This document shows positions 22,520 through 34,691 of a DNA stretch of 64,000 nucleotides, piece by piece (the stretch's first letter is position 1; each line of letters begins with the position of its first letter). The DNA is taken from NCBI GenBank assembly GCA_030998015.1, contig JARWMV010000069.1, forward strand, positions 1 through 64,000, given 5' to 3'. Under the pieces are notes generated by a model. The model was not told the DNA's origin. It ran no database searches and was given only the letters and a program-made list of their open reading frames with translations. This stretch comes from Ceratorhiza oryzae-sativae. Lineage: Eukaryota; Basidiomycota; Agaricomycetes; Cantharellales; Ceratobasidiaceae. The translations under genes and the position numbers were made by a program.

Positions 22520-25500
22520 TTATAGTAGTCCTATGCGCTCGAGGTATTGCATCAAATGCTTCGTCGCCTTCCCTGGTTCCAGCAGAGCCCTAAACGATCT
22601 TGACGCGTCTCCCAAATCGCGCGTTCTCAGTACCCGTTCCGCCTTGTGCGCCGGACAGATCATCAGCACGTGGAATATCGTCTGGTCTTGAAGCTTGCAG
22701 TTCGGGCACGTTGGGGAGTCGATGATTTTGAATCGGCTGAGGTACGCTGCAACCGGGAAGTGCTCGAGACGTAGTTGGACCAAAGCTGCAAAATCGCGTC
22801 GGGGAAGGGCCTTGGCCATCTTGAAAAAGTTGAGCGACGGGTATGTTGGGTCTAGGTTCTGTAATCTGTCTTTTCTTATTGTGTCTTCAACTTCTTCCTT
22901 CCATCGGCGTAAAAGTAGTTTCCGGAACATTCGAATCGCCGCCGTAGGATTGATCGGTATGCGTCCTCTCAGATGTCCCGGGAGCAGTTCGATTTGACTT
23001 CTGCCGCCTTGCCCTGCATCTCTCGCCGCCTTGTCCGCCTTCTCGTTTCCGTCCACTCCTTCGTGTCCTGGTATCCATCTTGCTTCGATTCTTGCCTGCC
23101 CGTGTCTCTCCGATACCCTGCGCAGTAAGGATGCCATGTCAGCAAACATGTTCGACAACTGTTTCGTCTTTCCTGCCTCCAGCGTGCGCAGCACCGCCTG
23201 GTTATCCACAAATATAGCTGCGTCCTCAAACGGCCATCTCTCCGTCTCTAGTAGGTGCAGACCAAGCTGCAGGCCTATAATCTCTGCCTCGTACACCTCG
23301 TGCTCCTCGTCTGAGCCCAAGTACACCTTGAGTGTTCGATCCACCGCTCCATCTCTGACTAGCACCGCCGCAGCTCCTACTCCGCCGTCTTTCATGGACC
23401 CGTCCGTGTAGATTTTTACATCTGCTGCAAGATTCTTCTCAGCTTCTATCGCCTCCTCTCGTGTCTCGTCTATCGTGATCTTAAGTTTTGAGAGTATTCT
23501 CCGTAATTCCCCGCTCTGGGCTCTCGGTGCAAAATCTGCCACATTAACTTCAGTAGTCATGAATAGGATGTGTAAAGGTGAACGATGCTCAGCTGGTATG
23601 TGTTTCCCTTCTCGGTCGACCAAACTCCTGAGCGGATGGCTTTGCGGGATCGATGCTAGCCGTACCGCCGCCCGATGACAGGCCCTTTGCAGTTCTAGCT
23701 TCACCGGGAGAATGCCGGCATGTACATCGAGTGCGTCGGTTGGTGATGTTCGCAGGGCGCCCGTTATATTGAGTGCTGAGATACGTTGGATTGTCTGTAA
23801 TCGTTTCGTGAAACCCGCCGCGCCGAGGTCTCTGGTTCCGAGTTCATTCCTGCGGACGTGTTCCCACCAAACGTCAGCTGCATAAGTCACTTTTGGTAGA
23901 AAAACTGCCTGATGTAGACGACGCGCTGCCTCCGGCTTCAGGCCGTGCCTCGTTCTGGACACTCTCCTCAAGAGATTGACCCAGGTGGAAGCCGTCTTTA
24001 GCACTCCAGCTCTCTGCTCTCCCCATCTCAACTCCTCGTCGAATATCACCCCGAGGAAACGGTGCGATTTAACCGGCTCAATCAGCACACCTCCAATCTG
24101 AATCGCCTCGGCTTTTTTCTCCTTGCTCCTCGTAAATCCAACTAGTGCCGTCTTGTCCAGCGCAAACTCCGAGGTGTGCAGCTTCGCCCACTTTAACGCC
24201 CCATCTTCCCTTTCCAACATGTCCTTGAGCATCTCCTCCGCCTGCTCCATATTCGCCGCCCTCGTCAAAAGAGCCACATCGTCAATATATCCAACCGCTA
24301 GCTCCTCCCGTTTGCCCCTCCCTTTTGGTTCTTGGGCTACCCTAATTAGATCGCTGTTGTAGAATATATAAAAAATACACGAGAGCGGACAGCCCTGGTC
24401 TATCCCATGTTTGATTTCGAATTTTCCTGATTCGTAGTCGTCGAACTTGAGAACAGTAGTCCGGCCGGCTAGTTTACGCTCCATCCAAGTTACGTAGTCT
24501 TCGGGGATTCCACTTTTCCGAAGGTTGTGAGCCAGCCTGGCCGGGCTCGCGTTTGGGAAGGCTCCCGATACGTCCAAGAAAAGCCCAGCTACTACGTCTC
24601 CGTTGCGCCACGCGTTTTTGATGAACGAAGTGAGTGTGTGCATAGAGTCGGATGTCGTGCGTCCTTGTCGACCTCCGAAGTGGTGCTCCGGTAGCAGGTT
24701 CCACTTTTCCGCTAGCCTGTTGAGCTCCTCCGCCACACATGCTGACAGTAGCTTTGAGATGACGTTGAGTAGTGCGATAGGTCTGTAGGCTTTAGGTTTC
24801 GAGTAGTCCGGTTTTCCTGGTTTCCGTAAGACTATGGTGGTTGATTCTCGCCAGGCTTGCGGGTAGTATTGTAGAGTGAAGGTTGCTCGATAGAGGGGAA
24901 CAAGTAGAGGCACAAGCGTGTCGGCACAGTATATGTAGATGCAGTTGGGTATTCCATCCGGGCCGGGGGCTTTGTACGCTGAAGTCTGTCAATCGCGCGG
25001 CGCAGCTGCGCACCTGTTACTCTTCGGAATGGTTCTACGTCGTCAATGTAGTCCTCTTCGTCAAAAGGCGCATCGGCTTCCGGAGTTGGGAAGAGAGTGT
25101 CGTAGAAGACCGATCCCTTCTCCTCGTTCGTCTCGCATTTTTGTTGCTCTCCGTTTGGCCTGTCGACTACCAGGGTGGGGACTCGAGTCGCGCCGCCATC
25201 CCCCTTAGCGCTTGTAAGATATCGGTGGGCTGTCCAGAGGTCGTCTGCGTCGGCTGTGTCGATGAAGTTGTTCCAGCACATCTTCTGCGAGTCTTTCATC
25301 GCGTTCCTAAAGTCTTCTTCAGCCTGTTTGAGTTCGTCGTATGCAGGGTGACCAATCTCGTAATCATAACGGTTGACGGTTCTACTCAGCTTGTTTTTTG
25401 CTTTCCAAAGTTCCGTGAGCTGGGGAGTCCACCAACGTTTTGAGTGCGGGCTTTGCTTAATTTCCGGTACCAGTTCTTCGATAGTTGCTTGAATGGCTTG

Positions 25501-26398
25501 CATCAGGTCCCCTAGCCGCTTGTTAAAGTTCCTGACCGTGGTGACTTTTCCTGTAGGCAGCGCATCAGTTCGTGTTTTAAGTTTTTCGTTGAACTCATCC
25601 CAATTCGTCTTCCTGTAGTTCCTTCGAGTCTCTGTCTTCGCCCTTTCGCACGTGAGGTTTATCACTGTGTGGATTGCAAAATGATCGGTCGAAGTGATAT
25701 TTGGGTCTGGGGAGGCTGTGCAGAGGTCGACGTAGTCTTCGAGTCTTGACGAAATAAAAACGTTGTCTAGTCTAGAAAGGTTCTGAGTAGTGTACAGTTT
25801 ATGTGTAGGCATCCCACCAGGTAGGGTCATAACGAGGTTGTTGTTCGAGGTCAGGTCTATCAACTTCTCCGCTGCCTCCATTCGTGCGTCCGTGAAAAGG
25901 TGTTCGTTCCTTGGTTCATCCCAAAGTGGATGATGTCGATTGAAGTCGCCTAGTAGTATAACGTTGATGTGTCTGGGCAGACTTGCAAAGTGGGATTCCA
26001 AGAGTTCGATTGTATCGTTGTGCGCCGTCGTTATAAACATTATAGATCCTAGTTTTCCCTTGAGAGGTTTCGAGTTCGATTGCTGTAACATCCGCTGTTC
26101 GTAGAGCTACTGTTCGCCAACAGTTGGTTGAGAGTTTCCGATTAACTAGTAGAAGCGATCTAGAGCGAGGTTGGCCGTCATGAAGGTGGTTCGTAGGGTA
26201 GGCTGAGATCCATTTAGACGTAATTCCAATAGCGTTTTTATCTTTGAGTGCCGGTTCCTGAATAGCTAGTATATCCCAGTTGTCTGGGTTTACTGATTTC
26301 ATAAGGTCGTGGTGAGCAGTAGGAGATGTATTAACATTTTGTTGCCATATCCTGAGTTTTCCAAGTCTTGTGTTGTTTGCGTTTGGTCGTCTAGGCAT
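22520..26398 (-). pseudogene. LINE ORF2: endonuclease, reverse transcriptase, RNase H
   Basis: ATG at 26398 opens the endonuclease (WQQNVNTS, AIQEPALK, LLGDFNRHHPLW, TSTDHFAIH). One-base changes near 26043 and near 24985 shift the frame; the second falls in the conserved start of the RT fingers. From about 24990 to 22520 the frame is open: RT motifs include HFGGRQGRTTSD, GIDQGCPLS and the catalytic YIDDV. RNase H shows YTDGSMKDGG, EAEIIGL, FVDNQAVL and HEGVDGNEKAD. A CX2CX7HX4C zinc motif follows (CPNCKLQDQTIFHVLMIC). In the live element this protein nicks the target and copies RNA into DNA. Confidence 0.93.
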
Positions 26399-28477
26399 GA
26401 GCGGTTTCTGGAGATACTAGCGTGCTGGGGGAAGAGGAGGTTGGGGCGTTGGTGTATTCGGTGAGTGTTGTTTGTCTAGGAGGGATGACCAATCCGCCTA
26501 GTGTTGGTTGAGCTAAGTTATCCGGTCGTGGGTGGGCTTCCTGAGGGCCTAGTGTTGGTTCAACTGGAGGTGGTGCTGGCGCATAAGTGTGCTCTTTGCG
26601 TGTGCGAGGGGGTCGGAAGCGTTGCTCGATCTCTCTAGCTCCAAGGAGCTCCCATGTCCACGCTTCACTAGTAACAAAGAAACGATAGCGGTTATCTGGG
26701 ATTCTGTCAGAGAGGTTGGCACACCTGGTAGCGTAGCCTGGGCAGGATGTCGACCAGGTTGGGTGTCCCTTGGTCTTGCACGTTACGCAGTAGGTGTCTA
26801 GCCGATTCGTGCACTTCTCGTTCGATGTTCGCCCCCGCAGGTGCCACACGTCTGCGTGGCAGAGCAGTCCTTAGCTTGGTGACCTGGTAGCTGGCAATTA
26901 TAGCATCGCAGCGGGGTTGATAATAGCTTCACCGTGGAGCAGTCCTTCCCCTCTAAAGTCATTCGATTCGCAATCCAGAGGTTTGCCGTCTCCTTCGTCG
27001 TACAGTGGACAATCAAGTGTGCGTGTCTTTGCCCTGGCTCGCGTTTTGAAGGGTCCCTGATCCACCTCAGGCTGAGTATCGAGCCCTTCGGAAGGTTGTT
27101 GGTCTCTTCTAGATAATCGACTGTCGCCTTCTTTGCAACATCAAGGGAGATTGGGACGTGCTGAACTAGAACTGGGAATTTGCGTTCTCGAATCTGGACT
27201 GCACAGCCAAAGCCATCAGTAAATCTGTTGCAAACGTCTGGGCGCACCAGCCAACTCCTTGCTTCCACTGAGTTCATTTCGTAGAGCAGCCCCCCATTTG
27301 CTTGTCTTGCGACCGAGGTAAACTGAACTTTCTCGGGTTTCCCGTTGAGCAGTTCTGGCTCTACAATCTTCTCTACCGCCTTCCGTGCCTGTTCAAGTAA
27401 ATCCTGTTCAGCAACGTTCTGGAGTCCCCTCTGACCCGAGACCACTTCTGGGTCAATCATCAGTTGCTTCTCTCGTCTCTCTTCTCCTCGCCTTAATCTC
27501 TCTGCTCCTTGTTGAACTTGTTTCTCCGATAGAGAGTTCTCAGGGGCTACCTCTTCCAGTGGAGGCCAGACTCCCCCCCTTGCCACTGCCGCCGCGTACG
27601 ATCCACTTCTGCCCCCCGTCTCCTCTTGTCCCTCCACTGGTTCATATCCCCATCCCACTCTTCCTGCTGGCTGTGCTCCCCAAACTGGCGGAGTCGGGTC
27701 AGTGCTCGTCGCTGGGGGTATCACTGGGTCTTTCGCTCGCGCGATTGCTCCCTCCTCCCTCATCTTCGTCCATTCTCCCCTTTCCACTTCAAGTTTCCTC
27801 AGAGTAGCCTTCATCCCATCCAGTACTCTATCTAGCGAGGCCCTTTCAAGCTCCTGCTGTCTCTTCTCCTCCACAAAACGGCCCCTCTCCCCAGCTAACT
27901 CCCTTTTTTCTTGCGTAAGGACCTCCTCCGTCGCACTCACTGTCTCCTCCCTCTCTTCAAGTCTCCTCTTTTCTTCCTGTAGACCCTCCATCACCTCCTT
28001 CTTTGCGCACTCCCTTGCCTCGTCTCTAACGCTCGTATATCTATGAAAGGACGCGTCAGCCGTGGCCTCCGAAACGATTTTTCCAAGCGCGTCTTTTAAC
28101 AGTGTGCCTACTGCTACTGGCACCTCCCAAACTTCCTCGAAGTCCGAGTCTCCGGCCGTCTCCTTGCCCGTGAAGTTCAAGAGTATTTCGATTAGCTTCT
28201 CAAACGCAGGGTGAGAGGTGCCCTGGATGAGGCCTCTGCTTGACAACTCCTTGATTGCGACTGTCGTCAACATGGCCCGTCGCACCGGCATAGTGGGTGG
28301 CTCTACGGGCGCTGGGGCAGTCAACAGATTCGGCGCAGTAAGGACAACTGGCGAGGGAGGGGTAGAGATCGCGGAAAGACTGGTAGCATGGTTTCCTGCT
28401 GGGGTGTTCGCTCTCCTAGATGTCGCAACGCCTGGTAGTGATGGTTTCGGTATTATATTTCTGTTTCTGGTAGACAT
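26391..28477 (-). pseudogene. LINE ORF1 protein (coiled coil, zinc knuckles), one frameshift
   Basis: ATG at 28477 (MSTRNRNIIPK). A long charged coiled coil lies at about residues 195-260 (REETVSATEEVLTQEKREL). The C-terminal part has zinc knuckles: CYNCQLPGHQAKDC, then CGTCGGEH broken by a one-base deletion near 26824, then CVTCKTKGHPTWSTSC in the new frame. The frame then runs through a Pro/Thr-rich tail to TAG at 26391. In live elements ORF1 binds the element RNA. The stop overlaps the ORF2 start in ATGCCTAG. Confidence 0.85.
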
Positions 28478-29844
28478 TCCGGCCAGTTCCAGTAGTGAAG
28501 CTAAGTAGCAAAGAGTATGAAAAAGTGTCGAAAAACCAAGAATGAGCGACCCAGATTTCGAACAAGTCCAGTGTGGCTGTGCTTGATGGTGGTCGTCCCA
28601 GAGCAAATTGTCAGTCTGCACGTACCGCCTACTCAGATCATTGACTCACATCAATCCCACAGTTAAGTGGGGCGGGTGAACCGTCGATTATTGCATCGCT
28701 ACTCGAGCATGCAGAACAACTCGGACTACAGCCTGATGAGATCGACGATTATGTCAAAAACGTAGCAGCTTCGCTCCTCTCAGGTATGTCATACTATTAG
28801 CCAATCCTTAGCTGAATAATAAACCTCTTTGCACTGGTGACATAGCTGGTACCGATACAGTGAGCCCTGGTCTCAAGTTAATTATATGAAATCGATCAAG
28901 CTCACCGACACTGAGGATAGACCACGAATACCCTCCTGGTGTTCGTTCTGGCAATGTTGCTGTTCCCCGATACCCAGAGGAAGGCTCAGGCAGAAATAGA
29001 TTCGGTTGTTGGATTGGATCGTTTACCCACCTTCGATGACAGACCAAAGCTTAGTTATGTCGAGCGACTTTTACAGGAGGTATTCCGATGGTGTCCGATC
29101 CTTCCTGGAGGTTTGTTACAGAATCTTTCTTAAAATCGCGATTCGGACGATATTTACTGGTACCTAGGATTTCCCCATGCGTGCTATGAAGACGATGTTT
29201 ATAGAGGGTATCGGATCCCTAAAGGGGCCTTGGTGTAAGTGGTTCGAGGGATAAGTGTATGTGCAGTATGCTGATGGAATCTGGCTTCAGCATTGCTAAC
29301 GTTTGGTAATGAATGCCGTTGAATCCTGTCTCAGATCAATCCTCATTGATTTGCTAGGTCCATTTGCCGAAATCCAGAGATTTATACCAAGCCGGAAGAC
29401 TTCAATCCAGACAGGTTTCTTGATCACAAAGTACCTTTGCCCCCTGCTTTTGGCTATGGCCGAAGGTAAAAGTGATTTTCCCCCGTTAATTGTATTCGGT
29501 TGGGTTCATCTATGCTGGTATGGTAGATCATGTCCAGGGATACACTACGCCGATTCGTCTCTCTTTATTGCCATCGCCTCTATTTTGGCAACATTTCAGA
29601 TACGGGTAGCAAAGGATGAGCTGGGGAACGAGGTTTTCCCTAATCTTTCGGAGAGATCTGGCCACGTTGTTTAGTAAGTGGCTTTACCTCAATAGTGCTT
29701 GATCTGATTTCATTTGCATAGTCGACCAGAGCCATTTAAACTTGTCTTGACACCTCGCTCACCAGGCGACGTGGATCAAATACGCTGTGCGGCATGAATA
29801 ATAATCCATCACTCCAAGAAACGGCGTGGTCTTGTTGATATTTC

Positions 29845-30012
29845 TGTTAAATTTACAATCATATCCGTTCATGTATGCGGTGTGTTTGTATTTCTGTACT
29901 CACCTCTGATATCACGCGTCCCCCCTGTGAAAATGTCTTTCCTTAGTTCTCAACCTTCGTCGTTGAGCTAAGCACATTTATATCTAGCTCCCCTGAACCT
30001 CCATGCGTGGGA
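29845..30012 (+). repeat. Short hairpin element, copy B (168 bp)
   Basis: Begins TGTTAAATTTACAATC and ends ATGCGTGGGA. Flanks are ATTTC (29840-29844) and ATTTG (30013-30017), a 5-bp duplication with one change. It has a single hairpin (CTTAG...CTAAG at about 29943-29972) and lacks the middle part of copy A. It lies 47 bp after the first P450 gene. Confidence 0.75.
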
Positions 30013-31095
30013 ATTTGATTCTGAGATTCAGGGAGTGAGTCGCGGAAGTGAAGCACATCATTCGTACTCAGTGATATGCTTTGTTTTCTACAGTGGTTAA
30101 CGTTGTAGTGAACGCCACCCGGCCAAACCCAATTTGTCGGTTAGACCGAGTTAGAGCACCATGTCTTTGTCAAACTCGCGAACAAAATACTCTCTGCTCT
30201 CATGGGCTTCCTTTAATACCTTAATGCTTTCGCGAAAGTTATGTGACTGGTCCTTCTTGTTAATTTTGTCTGCTCTTTCCCTTTTCTTGTCTTAGTTTCA
30301 GATTTGTGCGACGTACCTGTCCCTTGCTCACCCTCCGCATGCTCGTCCTCTTACACTTCTCGGACCTTTATGTGTCTTCTACTCCGAGCGGTTTGACCTT
30401 GTGTTAATGTAGCTCGTCAAATATATGTGTATAACAAATACTAATCATATGACTACATATGCACAACCGCATGTGACTTCCAATGGTAGCACGTGCTGAC
30501 TCGAGCTAGCCCACTGTCCTGCTGGCGTATCTCTGAGGCATACAACTAGCGAAGCACGAATCGTGTGGCCTGATGCATAGTTTGCGTATCAGGGGGTCCC
30601 CACGGGCTCATGCCCGAACAGATCAGATAGCCCACTTGTTTGGTGGGATCTTCGCAGATTGACTCGGTGGATATTCCAACGCCCTGCAAGCCACAACATT
30701 TTTTGCATGCTGAAAGACCTACACGGGCATCCTATGAGAAGCCCCCGCGACTAGCCAATGGCGTTATACCCTGCGGTTAATGCTAAATTTGTGATGGGCT
30801 TAAAGATTAAAGCTTTAGCACCTATTACAGCAGTATTCATTGCCACTCTTCAGGGGCTCGGCGTGAGCTGGATTCGCCGTGAGAGCCTAACTTAAACAGG
30901 CTCAAGAATTCTCGATCTATCCTAAATTAGATATCTGTGCCATCGAATTCTTGCGGATCTAGCAATGGGGGAAGCGGCGAAGCTCGGGTGTCGATAGGGC
31001 GATAAAGATAACGGACGAACAACGTGGCTCGTGCAATGTGGCCTATAATTGGGGGAAGGCGGACCAACAATGAATGCCTTCAGAGCTGCCCGACG
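30013..31095. other. Intergenic DNA between P450 paralogs 1 and 2
   Basis: No gene seen; CpG content is normal. Confidence 0.4.
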
Positions 31096-33298
31096 ATGAA
31101 CGATACTGTTTCATTTCCTTGGGCTCTTGTGGGAGTAACGACTGTATTAGCAGCATGGTTCAAAGCACGATACTGGAGGCGGGAGACATATCCTCTCCCT
31201 CCAAGTCCAACTTATTGGCCACTCATCGGCAACCTTCCCGCTATGCCTACCAAGAATGAACACATTGGTTTTATGAATCTTGGAAAGCAGCTCAACAGTA
31301 AGTGCTTCCGTGGTGTATTGCGCGAAGCCCAACTTGATTCTTCAATCGGTAGGCCACATTATCTCACTACGAATGTTTGGAACTTTGATTGTGGTGATAA
31401 ACTCGTTGGAGGACGCAGTCAACCTATTGGAACGACGATCCAGCATATACTCTGACCGAGTTTGTCCATCAATGCTAAAAGAGCCTGCTTTGTATGTAAC
31501 TAACCCACCGGTATGGTGTAACTCACTTACCGCACACGGTTTCCTTGTAGAATGCATTGGCCAGGGCTCACTACGCTTATTGGATATAACCAAAGGTGGA
31601 GACAGACCCGTCGGCTGATGCATACCTGGCTTCACAAGAAAGCAGCTGAGAGGTTCCATCCGTCGCAACAGGTTCAGGCTCGGCTGCTTTTGCAGCGTTT
31701 ACTCAACAGATCAAATGGTATTGTGACCTCGGACGATCTTGACTCGGAGTTCCATAGGTAGGTTCTACCTCATACGAAATTTGCATAAATCACGATGATA
31801 CCTATTTAGGACGGCTGCGGCAACTCTTGTGAATTCAGTTTACGGCTATAATCTCCGATCCAACGACGACCCATTTGTCATCGAGCTAAAAGAGGCTATG
31901 GATCATGCCGTACAGGCAGTGTTGATATCTAGTACGTTTAAATTTCTGGGATATTCTCATTATCTACACGCTTGATCTCGCAGACTTCTTGGTAAACCTA
32001 TTTCCCGCCCTTGTTCATGTCCCAGAGTGGTTGCCCGGAGCCAGCTGGAAACGAACCGCCCGGGAGTGGAGGATACAAAAGGACCATGCGGTTGATTCGG
32101 CCTACAAGTGGACTAAAGACCAGATTGTATGCCCGGTTGAATCACTAGGGATCATTTGTGACTGAGCCTATCATTGCAGGCGAACGGCACGGGTGATCCG
32201 TGTATCATTGCATCCTTGCTTGAGGATGCGGAAAAACTTGGCCTCGAGGCTAATGAGATTGATGAATGTGTCAAAGACGTGGCTGTTTCTCTGTTGGCCG
32301 GTAGGTCATATCTCATACCCCAATTCAGCTCTAATAAAAATATCTTGATTTCTATCCATAGCTGGCACCGACACGGTTAGTATGTTCGAATTGTGACGGG
32401 CGGGAGACCGAGAACGTATCAAAACACTTCCAGACGACTAGCGCTCTGCTAGTCTTTGTCCTTGCGATGCTCCTTTTCCCCGAAATACAAGAAAAGGCTC
32501 AAAAGGAAATCGACTCGGTGGTTGGTTCAAAGCGACTCCCCACGTTGAGCGATCGCCCAAAGCTCGCATACATAGATCGGCTTCTGCAGGAGGTATTGCG
32601 GTGGTTCCCAACTCTCCCCAGTGGTAATTACCTTGATTGGATGTCGTATATTTCGTTTGAAACACTCTCTCAGGATTTCCGCACACTTGTTACCAAGATG
32701 ACATCTACAAGGGCTATCGTATCCCTAAGGGCACTATTGTGTGAGTGGGATTGACAGGTGGGCCGATAGTTATTATGCTAAAGCAATACAAATTAAGCTT
32801 CGCAAATGCATGGTATGTAACATTAGGGGTACTGCTTTCAATAGCTGATGGGACCACTTAGGGCGATTTGCCGAGATCAAAATATATATTCTGACCCGGA
32901 AGAGTTCAATCCTGATCGGTTTCTCCTTCCAGGGGTCCCACTTGCTCCGGCATTTGGGTACGGTCGACGGTATGACGAGTGATTTTGAAGCTTATTGGTT
33001 CATTTGATTGACGTATTCTACGGAAGGGCATGTCCAGGTATTCATTACGCTGATACCTCTCTCTTTATTTCCATTGTATCAATCTTGGCGACATTTAACA
33101 TAATCCCCGCTAAAGATGAGCAGGGAAACAATATCCCCGCTAATTTGTCTGAGGGATCTGGACACGCAATATAGTAAGTTGACATTGATTGAATAAGGCA
33201 TGCTCTGACTGATTATGCGCAGCCGCCCAGATCCATTTGTGGTCATGCTTAGACCTCGCTCACAAGAGCACATAGAACTCATACAATCAGTGATATGA
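31096..33298 (+). CDS. Cytochrome P450 monooxygenase (paralog 2), intact
   Basis: ATG 31096 gives an N-terminal membrane anchor (WALVGVTTVLAAWFKA) and PLPPSPTYWPLIGN. Exons separated by about 50-60 nt introns can be followed to the TGA at 33296-33298 without a break. Key motifs are the C-helix region NQRWRQTRRLMHTWLHKKAA, the I-helix AGTDTT, ExxR (EVLR), the DPEEFNPDRF region and the haem ligand Cys in FGYGRRACPGIHYAD. The length is about 500 aa, normal for a class II fungal P450. It should sit in the ER membrane and use P450 reductase. The substrate cannot be told from sequence; similar proteins are often labelled O-methylsterigmatocystin oxidoreductase-like. It is the only undamaged member of the triplet. 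Confidence 0.9.
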
Positions 33299-33904
33299 GC
33301 GGGGCAATGTCACTGCTTCACACATCACAAGCTGTCTGTTCAGATGCCCAAGAATATGTCATGAATTAGGCTCGATCAAATTTTGCGAACAAAAAAACAA
33401 GAAGTTTATCGTGTTTCTGTAGCTCTGAATGTTGAACCATTTATATTTTTCAATTACTGCAAACGTTTGAGCAAACGAGCAGGCCGGAGAAATGCAGAAG
33501 CAAGAAAGGAAAAAAAAGAAAACATCGTGCGAGCCACATAACTATTGGCACAAACGCCACCTACATGCTAAGATATTGCCCCCGAAACATACCATACACT
33601 GGGCCATCGTGTTTGAAGTAGGTTTTCAATACTTATAAACCATAAACCTTGTATGCAATTTCTCCCGTCGCCAGGCAGATAGCAAACTCCTTGACACATT
33701 TTAATAGGTACCTCCCCCAGTCTGCATGGGCCAAAAGCCAGCTGCTATTTGCTATCTGTTCTTTTATAAAAATTCAATGTGAGGCTGGGACATGATCTGT
33801 GGGGGAAGCAACCAAGCGGCTTGTGGACCAGGAGGTGAGACATTTGACAATTTGCCACACGGTGCCTGCTATAGAAACCGATTCTTATGTATAACGAAAA
33901 GGAT
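33299..33904. other. Spacer after P450 paralog 2
   Basis: No gene seen. CpG becomes scarce after about 33900. Confidence 0.4.
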
Positions 33905-34413
33905 AGAAAATGGGTCAAAGAGGATTATAGATAGTAAGGGTGTGAAAAGAGTGGTATGGCCTGTAGGGGAAAGCACTCCTATTTATGCCTTCATACTCTT
34001 CAAGTCATACATGCACTCAGATGTGCATATACAATGGATACAGTAAACTGGCTAGATTGCTGTCTTGGCTCAATGACTCATTCATTTAAGCATATTCTGT
34101 CATATACAACCTATGACTAGGCATATAAATAGGGCCTTACCCTTGTTGGTTTATTTGCTCATAATGCCTCTGTTTAATCAAACCATGTGCTGCAGCCTGC
34201 AGAGACACACAGTGTGTACTAGTTGGGGAGAATTTCTGATGTGGCTTTCTGTGCTGCTTCATGATTACATTATGCCATCACCCAGTGTTGTGCATAGCTC
34301 TTAATTCAACCACCATCTCCTTGGTGTGACCTGTTGTTTAGCTGTGGTCTGCCCAACCTGCAAGTTGCACTTGCAGCCTGGGGATCAGGCCATGCTTGCT
34401 TCCCCCAAACCTC

Positions 34414-34686
34414 TCTCATGCAGGAAGGTTTCAGGGGAGCTAGTCACCAATGTGCATAGCTCAACTACAAAGGTAGAGAACTCTGTACCTGGTCACAAAT
34501 GTACTACATGGATAGTGGGAATGAGAAATACATGAAGAAAAAGAAAAGAAACTATACCTTAGCTCAACTACAAAGGTAGAGAACTAAGGAAAGCCAAATT
34601 TTAAAGGGGGGACATATGATATCAGATGTGAGTATACAAATATAAGCACACTGCATACATGAACTGATATGATTGTAAATTGAACA
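34414..34686 (-). repeat. Short hairpin element, copy C (273 bp)
   Basis: On the minus strand it begins TGTTCAATTTACAATC at 34686 and ends CTGCATGAGA at 34414. The duplication is AAGGT/GAGGT (34687-34691 and 34409-34413), one change in five. Two hairpins are present as in copy A, but the CpG in the loop stem (CTTCGTAG) has become CTTTGTAG. Confidence 0.75.
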
Positions 34687-34691
34687 ACCTT

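Larger units (their letters stand above)
22235..28599 (-). mobile_element. Non-LTR retrotransposon (LINE, Tad1-like), near full length
   Basis: The 6365-bp element is flanked by a perfect 13-bp target duplication AGAGCAAATTGTC (22222-22234 and 28600-28612). It lies on the minus strand and ends at its 3' side in a short ACAACAACAAC tail next to 22235. ORF1 encodes a coiled-coil, zinc-knuckle protein. ORF2 encodes endonuclease, reverse transcriptase, RNase H and a CCHC motif. This layout is that of fungal Tad1-type LINEs (family call by layout, not by search). CpG content is normal and damage is limited to three single-base frame changes, so it is young compared with the LTR remnants. Confidence 0.92.
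21199..29797 (+). pseudogene. Cytochrome P450 (paralog 1), split by a LINE insertion
   Basis: The start at ATG 21199 gives a membrane anchor (ILLGAAAVVSGAWLIFW) and the proline hinge PLPPSPIYWPIIGN. Exons continue to about 22230 (WAKEQI), then the LINE at 22235-28599 intervenes. The gene resumes after an acceptor near 28662 with the I-helix AGTDTT, ExxR as EVFR, the PERF-region NPDRF and the heme motif FGYGRRSCPGIHYA, with the stop at 29795-29797. All exon borders match the intact paralog at 31096. Apart from the insertion no stop or frameshift was found, so it would be about 500 aa. P450s are ER-bound haem monooxygenases; the substrate is unknown. The insertion lies three bases inside an intron, so a 6.4-kb intron could in principle still be removed, but the donor is weakened (GTCGTT instead of GTCAGT). 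Confidence 0.85.

Noticed and set aside
28478..28621. Extension of LINE ORF1 to 28621
   Set aside because: It uses a non-ATG start and crosses the target duplication into P450 intron DNA; ATG 28477 lies inside the element.
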